A DNA stretch of 64,000 bases from Flavobacteriales bacterium UBA7666. GTDB taxonomy: Bacteria > Bacteroidota > Bacteroidia > Flavobacteriales_D > Crocinitomicaceae. The notes below the pieces were generated by a model, which searched no databases, was not told the origin of the DNA, and saw only the letters and a list, made by a program, of their open reading frames with translations. Positions 1 through 7,897 of this stretch are shown here, in pieces. The position numbers were made by a program, and so were the translations under genes. Each line of letters opens with the position of its first letter. Positions within the stretch are counted from its first letter, which is position 1. The stretch covers positions 289,840 through 353,839 of the forward strand of contig DLHO01000027.1 of NCBI GenBank assembly GCA_002483265.1, read 5' to 3'.

Positions 1-1
1 C

Positions 2-2032
2 AGACAAGCTGCAACATTTAAAATCTATCGTTCGGTCAATGGTGGCCCGGAAGAAGTGGTAGACCTCAACGACAAAAGCATTGATCGTATTGAATGGACG
101 GTGCATGTAGCTAATAAAAAAGCAGCTTGGTGGAATTTTGTTCCTTTGTTGGGTGATTTGATGTTTGGTAAATTGAACAGCTATGAGACTTGGAATAATA
201 CTCCTCCGAAGGCATGGAATCTTCCCACGAATCCGTGGACGGGCTTACCTTGGATGGAACGTAGAAATTCAAGTGTTAAGGGAGATAAAAATCGCCGTGC
301 ACTGATTGTTGATCCGGGACCAAAAACCCTCGCAAAGCCAAATGGATCAGCAAATTTTGACAACAACAATCCGAGCTATCCCTTTGTTTCCTTCCCTAAT
401 CCGAATGACATCAGTCAAGGATTATCCGTTAAAACTTTAGGTGAAATGCGTACCGATCCTAATGGAAATCTATTGGTATTAGGAGCTTTTGGTAGAGCTG
501 GAGGAAGTGAAACGATTACCGGTTTTGGTGGTGGAGATACATGGAACGATGATATTGCAGATGGGCCTGTTACCGCTACTATTTATTTCAAGGACGGAAA
601 AAAATCCGAGCAGTTGAATGCCTGGGTAGTTACCGGATCTCCGAAATTCGCACCTGAATTGGTCAATATTTCAACTTGGGATGACGTGATTGTCGATATG
701 GCAATCAAGTACAAAAATGCTTTGCCGAATGTATACGATGCTAAGAAGTGGAAAGCAAACGATGGCTGGAATCCGGATTATGTGGTGAATTACGATAAAG
801 ATATTCAAACCTTCCTGAACCGGATTGCAGATTATCAATGGGTAGGAACAGTTCCTTCCATGACTGCTTTTATTCGTCCGGCATTTGATGCACACGATGC
901 TTCGGAAGCGAATCGCGGACAACGGGAGAAATTCCTGAGCTATTTCAGAAAGCCTTCCAAAATTCAGCAGGCAAGTGAAAAGGAACCGGGTGCATTGGTC
1001 GATGGACAAAGCAATCAATTGTTCAGTGATGCAACATTGAAAAATCCGGATGCAGGAATTCCTTTAATGCCGATGAATTCGGGAACCAATTCCGTTAGAA
1101 ACAATATTCCGGACAAATTTTCGGTGATTACCGATACGCAATACTATTGTCTGCAACAATGGGCCGCTGGAAAATTCTCCTCCGATTCACCTGGAGTAGC
1201 CATTCCAAATGTGCATGCTTTAGACAGCGCAGCCGTTGGAAATTGCGTGGGGGAACCAATGTGTCCGGGTATTGAAGTGACATGGAGCGTTCGTAATCCG
1301 ATCATTTACGATGAGGCATACAGAATCAAGCCGGCGCATGATGAAAAGTATTATCAAAAACACGGATTAGATCCGGACAAAGATGAGTGCGAACCAATAG
1401 ATTGGAAAAATCCAACTGTTGGAAGAGGCTGTGAACCGGGAGATTTAACCAAACGAATGGCAATTCCATGGCAGGCAGATTTCTACGATTGTTCAGTGCA
1501 GATGATCAATTTCTCTACACCAACAAGTCCGGTGAAAGATAATGAAACAGGGATTCCGGTTCCGCCGAATTACTATGCTTACTGGTGGCCGCCTCAAAGC
1601 CCTTGGAATGTTCTGAGTGGAGGAACAACGCTGGAAGAACAGCAAAAAGATGGAATTCCGTCCGGTCTGCAAGTGATGTATAGTCGGGGTGTGAATAGTT
1701 TTACGCAGATGATTACTGCTTGGAAGTACCTTGGATTCATTGTAAATAATAACAGAGATGAAAAGTATGGAAGACAGTATCCGTATTTCAGCGAAAAGGA
1801 ACGAAACTATGACAAATTCCAACCGGTAAGTGTTGGAATAGGCAATGTAACAAGTTTCATCACGGGCGATGATAGTAATTATTTACCGGCCTGGTTCATG
1901 AAAGTGGAAGATCAAACACCGCCAAACGAACAGATGAAAAAACTCAAATTGTCGAGTGGTTTGTTGAGTTATCACTCTGAAACTCCGCAAAAGATTACGG
2001 AAGCACCTCGCGGCAGACGTTACGGACATTAA
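2..2032 (+). CDS. LodA/GoxA-like cysteine tryptophylquinone amino-acid oxidase, 5' end outside window
   Basis: The reading frame is open from base 2, so the start lies upstream of the window. The visible text (I-x-RIEWTVHVANKKAAWW near the N terminus, then PGIEVTWSVRNPI and PWQADFYDCS) matches what I know of the LodA/GoxA family, which oxidises the amino group of lysine or glycine and releases hydrogen peroxide using a cysteine tryptophylquinone made from one Cys and one Trp. The likely pair is the Cys coded at 1490-1492 in FYDCS and one of the two Trp at 1583-1588 in AYWWPPQ; that assignment is inference from order and motif. A LodB-like flavoprotein, the usual maturation partner, begins 9 nt downstream. 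The substrate cannot be told from sequence. Confidence 0.78.
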   Translation, partial: RQAATFKIYRSVNGGPEEVVDLNDKSIDRIEWTVHVANKKAAWWNFVPLLGDLMFGKLNSYETWNNTPPKAWNLPTNPWTGLPWMERRNSSVKGDKNRRALIVDPGPKTLAKPNGSANFDNNNPSYPFVSFPNPNDISQGLSVKTLGEMRTDPNGNLLVLGAFGRAGGSETITGFGGGDTWNDDIADGPVTATIYFKDGKKSEQLNAWVVTGSPKFAPELVNISTWDDVIVDMAIKYKNALPNVYDAKKWKANDGWNPDYVVNYDKDIQTFLNRIADYQWVGTVPSMTAFIRPAFDAHDASEANRGQREKFLSYFRKPSKIQQASEKEPGALVDGQSNQLFSDATLKNPDAGIPLMPMNSGTNSVRNNIPDKFSVITDTQYYCLQQWAAGKFSSDSPGVAIPNVHALDSAAVGNCVGEPMCPGIEVTWSVRNPIIYDEAYRIKPAHDEKYYQKHGLDPDKDECEPIDWKNPTVGRGCEPGDLTKRMAIPWQADFYDCSVQMINFSTPTSPVKDNETGIPVPPNYYAYWWPPQSPWNVLSGGTTLEEQQKDGIPSGLQVMYSRGVNSFTQMITAWKYLGFIVNNNRDEKYGRQYPYFSEKERNYDKFQPVSVGIGNVTSFITGDDSNYLPAWFMKVEDQTPPNEQMKKLKLSSGLLSYHSETPQKITEAPRGRRYGH

Positions 2033-2040
2033 ATGAGCAA

Positions 2041-3141
2041 ATGAAAAAACATACAGATGTATTAATAATCGGTGGTGGTCCTGCAGGGACTGCCGCCGCT
2101 ATTACCCTAAGTCGATACACCAGTTTGTCGGTGGCTTTGGTAGAACGCGCAGAATTTGATGATTACAGGGCAGGTGAGTCGGTTTCGCCATCGATCTTTC
2201 CTTTGTTATCTTATCTGGGGATCGAGCGAGAGCAGCTGGAGCAAATTCACTTGCCTTCCTACGGGCATGCCGCAGCATGGGGAAGTGACCAGTTAATCGT
2301 TCGTGATTTGCTTTTTTCCGGACAAGGAAATGGTTTGCATTTGGATCGCCGGCAATTTGATGAGTTGCTCATTAGGGAAGCCAAAAAGTATGGTACCTTG
2401 GTTTATCGACCAGCCAGAGTAACTGAAATAAACAAAACAGAAAATTGGGAGCTGAAGATCAAAACTGGTGAAGATCAGATTGAATTGTCTGCCCGATATG
2501 TGATTGATTGTAGTGGTAAAAATGGGTTGATTGTAAAAAAGCAACAATGCAGAGTCCACAAAGAGGATAATTTGGTAGCCTTGTACGGATATTATTCGCT
2601 GAATGACGAGCACATTTTGCCACACCAAACAGTACTGGAAACAACTGAACATGGTTGGTATTATTTATCACCCCTTCCGAATAAAAAAGTAGCTATTGCT
2701 TTTATCACAGATGCAGATATCCTGAAAGCCTTGGATTTGAATAATCCGGATGCATGGCTGGAGTATGGAATGAAAACGCAGCACATTTGCACAACTCTCG
2801 CACAGTTGTCCGAACCCGAAGCATTTCGCCATTATGCGATTAATAGCAAAGTTGCCTTGATTCCCGGAAGTGATAACTGGATTGCAGCTGGTGATGCGGC
2901 TGCCTGTTTTGACCCTATTTCGGCATTAGGAATCGGACATGCAATTAATTCAGGAATCAATAGCGCACGTGTAGTTGAACAGTATTTTTCAGGAAATCAG
3001 GAGGCCGGGAAAGCTTATTCCCGTTTCGTTCTGGATCATTTCGGAACCTATTTAGACATGCGTAAAGGATATTATGCTTCAGAGCAACGCTGGAGAAACT
3101 CCCCGTTTTGGCAACGCAGAGTAGTTGAACACTCAAAGTAA
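2041..3141 (+). CDS. LodB-like FAD-dependent oxidoreductase, maturase for the upstream quinoprotein
   Basis: This 366-residue protein starts with a Rossmann FAD-binding fold (IIGGGPAGTAAA, residues 9-20) and has the second FAD motif AAGDAAACFDPISALGIG near residues 281-298. The layout is that of the flavin-dependent halogenase/geranylgeranyl reductase-like group to which LodB belongs. In the known Marinomonas system LodB acts after translation to form the quinone cofactor of LodA. The 9-nt spacing to the LodA-like gene supports that pairing. A false start ATG at 2033 stops after three codons, so ATG 2041 is used. A general FAD monooxygenase is the alternative. Confidence 0.72.
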   Translation: MKKHTDVLIIGGGPAGTAAAITLSRYTSLSVALVERAEFDDYRAGESVSPSIFPLLSYLGIEREQLEQIHLPSYGHAAAWGSDQLIVRDLLFSGQGNGLHLDRRQFDELLIREAKKYGTLVYRPARVTEINKTENWELKIKTGEDQIELSARYVIDCSGKNGLIVKKQQCRVHKEDNLVALYGYYSLNDEHILPHQTVLETTEHGWYYLSPLPNKKVAIAFITDADILKALDLNNPDAWLEYGMKTQHICTTLAQLSEPEAFRHYAINSKVALIPGSDNWIAAGDAAACFDPISALGIGHAINSGINSARVVEQYFSGNQEAGKAYSRFVLDHFGTYLDMRKGYYASEQRWRNSPFWQRRVVEHSK

Positions 3142-3143
3142 AA

Positions 3144-3314
3144 TCAGATCGTTTCCGTCACATACTTCGACCTCAATCCATTCGAAACAATACTGATTTC
3201 CACCTGTGCATACGTATTTGTTTGCACCTGAACAATCAACAGATCAGATTTTTCACCCGTTCTGCCAATTTCTACTTCGTAAGTGCCGGGATCGCTATTG
3301 AATAAAAATCTCAT
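3144..3314 (-). pseudogene. Remnant of a two-helix/PEGA-like membrane protein gene (3' end only)
   Basis: Read on the minus strand, this 56-codon frame encodes DPGTYEVEIGRTGEKSDLL followed by IVQVQTNTYAQVEISI and ending NGLRSKYVTETI. It aligns without gaps to the C terminus of the 178-residue protein coded at 19490-20026 (DPGTYEVEIGTKRDKSDKL, then IVQVEPNKHAQLEIQI, NGLRSKHVIEVV). The membrane helices and the first part of the soluble domain are missing, and an in-frame stop lies just upstream of the ATG. I read it as the stranded 3' end of a paralogue. It converges on the LodB-like gene, whose stop is 2 nt away. It could instead be a short expressed protein. Confidence 0.6.
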
Positions 3315-3594
3315 TATAGTTTCAGTTGATGGGGACTAAATGGAAGCTTTACGCAAGGGTTCTCCTTCATTTTGAGAGATACCATCCTCATTCCACTCAA
3401 TATTTCATACAGATTACAACATAACTTCTTGGATATAAGTGACTAAAAATGGCCTTTATTGTAAAGCAGAAGCTGGGAAATAAGCATAGTTGCTCCAGGA
3501 AACCGATTAATACGTATAATTTTTGTGAAGTGTGGATTGTTCAAACAATGTTATAGCTTTGTGATATTTAACAAATAATCTGATAACTGTTTAT
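3315..3594. other. Non-coding spacer before the RiPP-cluster regulator
   Basis: No frame of useful length and no strong hairpin is visible. It contains TAGCTTTG at 3554-3561, an exact match to the Bacteroidetes -7 box TAnnTTTG, 36 nt before the regulator start. A TTG at 3537-3539 is too close (14 nt) to be a standard -33 element and TTTTG at 3521-3525 is too far (28 nt). Confidence 0.4.
3554..3561 (+). promoter_or_regulatory. Putative -7 box of the TPR-AraC regulator gene
   Basis: TAGCTTTG fits TAnnTTTG exactly and lies 36 nt before ATG 3598. No -33 partner at the usual 19-21 nt spacing is seen, so this is only a candidate. Confidence 0.35.
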
Positions 3595-3597
3595 TTG

Positions 3598-5334
3598 ATG
3601 CGCACCATTTATTTGCTGACCTTTTTCTTGTTGTTTTCACATGGTAATAAGCTATTTTGCCAGGGAGCACACTATTTTTCCACACCCACATATTTGGACT
3701 ATCAGGATAAGATGCGCTATTATATCAATGCCGATCCCGATAGCGTTACCATTCATTGTGCCAACATGAGAAAAACGGGTGTTGCGGAATACATCGTTTA
3801 TGGGGATGCCGCTGAGGCCTATTTCCATGCCCTGAGCGGTAATACCGACCTGGAAAAAAAGCGACTTGCACTGGCTTATAAAAACCTGGGGGCGATTTCA
3901 AATACAGTGCGAAGGATTGAACTGGAAGCCACCGTACTCAATTTCGAGGGTTCCATTTATAAGCATTATAAAAATTACAAAGCTGCTGCCAGAAAGTACA
4001 TCCATGGTCAGCGACTAGCCAGATTGCTGGGAGATAAAACACTTGAAATACGGTTTATCCATAACCTGGCCGATATTAAAGCAACGTTGGGAGAATTACC
4101 CGAAGCCATCCGGGAAACTAAAATGGGATTAAGTTTGCTGGAATCAAACAGAAGCGCCCTAACCGAAGAAAATTATCGGACCTACAAAGTCAATACGTTC
4201 ATCAGCCTGGGGAAATTTTACAATGATCGCTACGAGCAGTCGAATTGGAATTCCTGGCTGGATTCGGCGCAAAACTATTACCAATCGGCCTTCCGGTTGT
4301 GTGCGCAAAACAGCTACAACTATGCGCTGGTTCAATTGAACATGGGCGGAATTTCCATGACCAAAAAAGACTATAAGAAGTCCATCCGCCTCTTTGAAGA
4401 AGGGTTGTCTTTTTTTTCCGCAAATGGGCTGGTGGTGGAACAAGAAAAAGCGGTTTATAACCTGGCTGTTGCACATTACGAATTGAAGGCTTATCCCAAA
4501 GCGCTAAACTATTTCAAACACTTTGATGCCTTTTACCGGGCGGATTCCGCAGACCTGCCCAATTATGCCAATTCTAACTATTTCCAATCGAAAATATACC
4601 GTAAAATGGGTCAACGAGAGCTGGCTTACAAGCATTCGGATATTTACCTGGCCAGCTATGAAAAGCTATTGCTTGAACAAAGTGATACGAAAATCGACGT
4701 CAACGACCAGATCACTCATCAGCATTTTCAGCAGGAAATGGAGATAATCCAAAATTCTTACAATACTTCCAAGTCGGTCAATTTCTGGATCAGTATACTT
4801 TCCTTGGTTACGGGTAGCGTACTGGCGCTAATCATTTTCAAGCTGAGACGGGATAAGCGAAAAATTCAACAAAAAACCCTCGTGCTTTCTGAAACGGAGC
4901 CAACGGAGTTCAAGGTGAAAATCCGACAGAAAGGAACTACGTCATTAAAGATCGATGTGGAAACGGAACAGGAAATTTTGCTGAAACTAAAAAAACTGGA
5001 ACTGGAACATTTTTACCTGCGTGCGGATTTCACTCTGCAAAGCGTTGCCCGGAAGATCAAAACGAACACCTCTTATCTTTCACATGTGGTTAACAGCAAT
5101 TTTCATCAAACGTTTAGTGAATACTCCAATGACCTGAAGATCCGTTATGTGATCAACAAAATGGAGAGCGATCCGAAGTACCGGGAATTTTCGACTCAAG
5201 CTGTTGCCGAAAGTGTGGGATACAAAAACGCTATTTCGTTTACCAAATCATTCAGTAAAAAAACAGGGTTGACACCTTATCAGTTTTCCTTGAAATTCAA
5301 GGTTGGTGAAACATTCCCGAATCCGTTTATTTAA
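3598..5334 (+). CDS. Membrane-anchored TPR protein with C-terminal AraC-type DNA-binding domain
   Basis: The 578-residue protein has an N-terminal signal sequence (MRTIYLLTFFLLFSHGNKLF), a long tetratricopeptide-like helical region of about residues 30-385, one transmembrane helix (FWISILSLVTGSVLALIIF, about residues 398-416) and an AraC-type double helix-turn-helix at about residues 470-572 (HFYLRADFTLQSVARKI, then AVAESVGYKNAISFTKSFSK). This build, with sensor outside and DNA-binding part inside, is typical of Bacteroidetes and often sits next to RiPP loci. The ATG at 3598 is chosen over the TTG just before it. It is the best candidate for the factor that binds the three 21-bp palindromes of the cluster; that link is inference. 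It converges on the TolC-like gene with an 8-nt overlap. Confidence 0.82.
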   Translation: MRTIYLLTFFLLFSHGNKLFCQGAHYFSTPTYLDYQDKMRYYINADPDSVTIHCANMRKTGVAEYIVYGDAAEAYFHALSGNTDLEKKRLALAYKNLGAISNTVRRIELEATVLNFEGSIYKHYKNYKAAARKYIHGQRLARLLGDKTLEIRFIHNLADIKATLGELPEAIRETKMGLSLLESNRSALTEENYRTYKVNTFISLGKFYNDRYEQSNWNSWLDSAQNYYQSAFRLCAQNSYNYALVQLNMGGISMTKKDYKKSIRLFEEGLSFFSANGLVVEQEKAVYNLAVAHYELKAYPKALNYFKHFDAFYRADSADLPNYANSNYFQSKIYRKMGQRELAYKHSDIYLASYEKLLLEQSDTKIDVNDQITHQHFQQEMEIIQNSYNTSKSVNFWISILSLVTGSVLALIIFKLRRDKRKIQQKTLVLSETEPTEFKVKIRQKGTTSLKIDVETEQEILLKLKKLELEHFYLRADFTLQSVARKIKTNTSYLSHVVNSNFHQTFSEYSNDLKIRYVINKMESDPKYREFSTQAVAESVGYKNAISFTKSFSKKTGLTPYQFSLKFKVGETFPNPFI

Positions 5335-6598
5335 CCAACAGTGATAGTTTCTCGAATTCCAGCTTTAAGGTTTCGAGATCGGTCAGTTTCGTTTGCCATT
5401 CCATAAAAACGGTTTCCACTTCCAAGTAGGAAATCCTACCTTCACTATAAAGTAGTAAGGTCTTGTCGTAAATTGTCAGGAGATTGGCAACAATCTGTTC
5501 TATTTGTCGGATCTCGGCCTTTTTTAAAATCCTGGTCTGTTCTTTTTCTATCAGGTGTATTTCCACTTCGTATTCGGTCATTCGAATAGATTCCCTCAGC
5601 TGCGTTCGTTTTATTTCACTCAGCTGTTTACTCTTCAGCCATGCCCCGCGATTGAACATGGGTACATTCAGGGAAATACCGATGTTTTCAGACAGGTTTT
5701 GCTGAACCTGATCGTTGTAAGGGATCGTCTCTCCATTGGGAGTCGCGTCCTTTCGATTGGTCGAGAACCCAGTTCCGAACGATCCGTTCAGGGATAGGGT
5801 AGGTAGAATGCTTGACCGGTCAGCCCGCCATTGATTTTCGATAATCTTCGCTTCAAGCTGGAGGTGTTCTACTTCCAGGTCTTCCTGCAATTGTGGGACG
5901 ATTGTTAAGGCAGACACCGATGACGGATCAAAGGTATGGGCCTCCAATAGAGGAACGCCCATCAGAAAGTTCAGTTCGATGTTCTTCAGGCGTTGTTCCG
6001 ATTCCAGTTTTGCCAGCGACAACTCTTCATTCAGCAGTGAATTGTGGCTTTTCAAAGTGTCTATGGACGAAATTTTCCCCGCCTTAATCAGCTGTTGCTG
6101 AATGCCCTGCAATGCCCGATATTTTTCGATCCGGAGGCCAGCCTGGCTGATCTGAACCGACCGTTTGCATTGTTCGGTGTACAGATCGATAGTGCGCAGC
6201 AAGAGGTCGTTTTGCCGGCGTTCCACGGAGAGCTCCTTTTGCTGGATCGAGTAATCCAGGACCAGACGGTTATATCGGAACTGGAAACCGTCAAACACTG
6301 TCACGCTGGAATTTAACCCAAAAGTCTGGCTGTTCACATTTTTTGTGGTGAATGTGTTGGTAAATGGATCGATCCTGCGACCGAACGAAGTGTTAAACCC
6401 TATATTGGCGTTCAGATCGGGGATTAGTGACCAGTATTGGTATTTGCGATTGATGAGTGCTGTTCGCATTTCGGCATTTTCGGTATTCGTTTGCAACGGA
6501 TTAGCTAAAGCGAGATCTACGCAGTGTTGCAGTGTTAGTTGGTTTTGCCCTATAGCAGAGCCACCCAAAAGCAGGAATAAAATAGTCAGGTGCTTCAT
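5327..6598 (-). CDS. TolC-family outer membrane factor of the RiPP exporter
   Basis: The 423-residue protein carries a cleavable signal (MKHLTILFLLLGGSAIGQ) and the two repeated long-helix/strand halves of TolC-like outer membrane channels (LTLQHCVDLALANPL at the start, NVPMFNRGAWLKSK in the second half). It would form the outer membrane exit duct for the HlyD and C39-ABC proteins encoded just upstream. Its ATG overlaps the HlyD stop by 4 nt (ATGA), which points to coupled translation and a single transcript of about 5 kb. Confidence 0.88.
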   Translation of the reverse strand: MKHLTILFLLLGGSAIGQNQLTLQHCVDLALANPLQTNTENAEMRTALINRKYQYWSLIPDLNANIGFNTSFGRRIDPFTNTFTTKNVNSQTFGLNSSVTVFDGFQFRYNRLVLDYSIQQKELSVERRQNDLLLRTIDLYTEQCKRSVQISQAGLRIEKYRALQGIQQQLIKAGKISSIDTLKSHNSLLNEELSLAKLESEQRLKNIELNFLMGVPLLEAHTFDPSSVSALTIVPQLQEDLEVEHLQLEAKIIENQWRADRSSILPTLSLNGSFGTGFSTNRKDATPNGETIPYNDQVQQNLSENIGISLNVPMFNRGAWLKSKQLSEIKRTQLRESIRMTEYEVEIHLIEKEQTRILKKAEIRQIEQIVANLLTIYDKTLLLYSEGRISYLEVETVFMEWQTKLTDLETLKLEFEKLSLLVK

Positions 6599-7884
6599 TT
6601 GGCCAGATCAGTTAGTTTTTCAAAAAGGCGTTCCAGCAGGCGTTTTTTCTTGGTCACGATCTTCACTGTTCCTTTCAGTTGTGCCTTAAGTGGAATCCGT
6701 TTTTTATAAGTCGTCTTTAGTTGCTTCGGCAGGCGTATCCTCACCTCATATTTCCCTTCTTTGTCGATCTGTGTAATATGGGAAACAATTCCTTCTATCA
6801 TGCCGTATTCGTTTTTTGGATAGTCGGTCAGTTCAATAAACGCTTGCTGACCAGCTTTGACTTTCCCAGCTCCGGTTGTTCCGATAATTGCCGTTGCCAC
6901 GAAGGTATTGCCATCCGGAACAATCACAATAGAAGCCTGGTTAGCTTTGTAGAACTGATGGATCTGCAGGTGCTTATTGAACAATACTTTTCCGGAACAC
7001 GGAGCGACCCAAACGGCGCTTTTCCGCCATTCGTCTATCCGATTCCGGAGTGTGGCAATCGCCAGTTCTATCGCCGAACTACGTTCCTGTTCCTTCTCGC
7101 GTTTTTCATAACCCAGTTTCAGCAGTTCTTCGCGGAGCGTGTTCAGCCGGATTAGGTTTTCAACGTATTGCTCCTTCTGGGACTGAACGGTTTGCATTGC
7201 CTGTGTTTGTGTGCGTTTTTCCTGGTTGAGCGTTTGTTTTGAAATCGCACTCTGTTGGGCCAAGCGTTCGCTACCTCGCAATTCCTCTGCTATCAACTCG
7301 TATTCGCTTTCCGACAATTTGATCTTGTGGCTGGCAATCGCTTTTAACTGTTCGCGGTAGGTAATCTCGCGTCGTACAGTACCCATCTGTTCATTTGCCA
7401 GATCGGATTTCAACGCGTTGTTCCATTCCGTTATGTGCTTTTCCAGCATCGCCCACGATTCCTGTAAAGCCCCCAGCTGCAAATGTTCATCAAGAATCGG
7501 AAATACAACGGGAGTATGTAGTTCAAGGTTACCTATTTCATCCAGATAACGATTCGCCTTTTCCACATCACCGGTTTTCACTTGGTTGTCAAACCGTGCC
7601 AGCAATTGGTCTTTCGTTACCCACTGGCCGTCCTTTACCGACAGGGATTTCAGCTGCACATACAACTGGTTGTTCAGTTCAATGGGTGAACGCGAGGTGG
7701 ACACAGTCACTTCTCCACTGATCTCATCCGGGTATTCGATTAGCCAGGACAATCCGACTACAAGCGCTAGCACGATCAGGAACAATCCATTCCCCGACCG
7801 TACGATCCAGGAAGGCGGATGCGACAGCATTTCGTTCATCGATTCGCTTTTCAGCTCCAGCTCTATTTCCTTACTTTCCTTCAT
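6595..7884 (-). CDS. HlyD-family periplasmic adaptor of the RiPP exporter
   Basis: The 429-residue protein has a short cytoplasmic tail, one transmembrane helix (NGLFLIVLALVVGLSWLI), a biotinyl-lipoyl-like half (ISGEVTVSTSRSPIELNN), a long coiled coil, and a return half with VAPCSGKVLFNK and AGQQAFIELTDYPKNEYGM. This is the membrane fusion protein of peptidase-containing ABC exporters. I place the start at ATG 7884 (MKESKEIE), 13 nt after the upstream stop; the longer frame to 8019 would run deep into the ABC gene with an implausible Trp/Cys-rich leader. It sits between the ABC and TolC genes of one operon. Confidence 0.88.
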   Translation of the reverse strand: MKESKEIELELKSESMNEMLSHPPSWIVRSGNGLFLIVLALVVGLSWLIEYPDEISGEVTVSTSRSPIELNNQLYVQLKSLSVKDGQWVTKDQLLARFDNQVKTGDVEKANRYLDEIGNLELHTPVVFPILDEHLQLGALQESWAMLEKHITEWNNALKSDLANEQMGTVRREITYREQLKAIASHKIKLSESEYELIAEELRGSERLAQQSAISKQTLNQEKRTQTQAMQTVQSQKEQYVENLIRLNTLREELLKLGYEKREKEQERSSAIELAIATLRNRIDEWRKSAVWVAPCSGKVLFNKHLQIHQFYKANQASIVIVPDGNTFVATAIIGTTGAGKVKAGQQAFIELTDYPKNEYGMIEGIVSHITQIDKEGKYEVRIRLPKQLKTTYKKRIPLKAQLKGTVKIVTKKKRLLERLFEKLTDLAK

Positions 7885-7897
7885 AATTTCTATTGAC

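Noticed and set aside
3525..3545. Operator copy upstream of the TPR-AraC gene
   Set aside because: Only GGATTG (3534-3539) is present, with the wrong distance (14 nt) to the -7 box and no second half.
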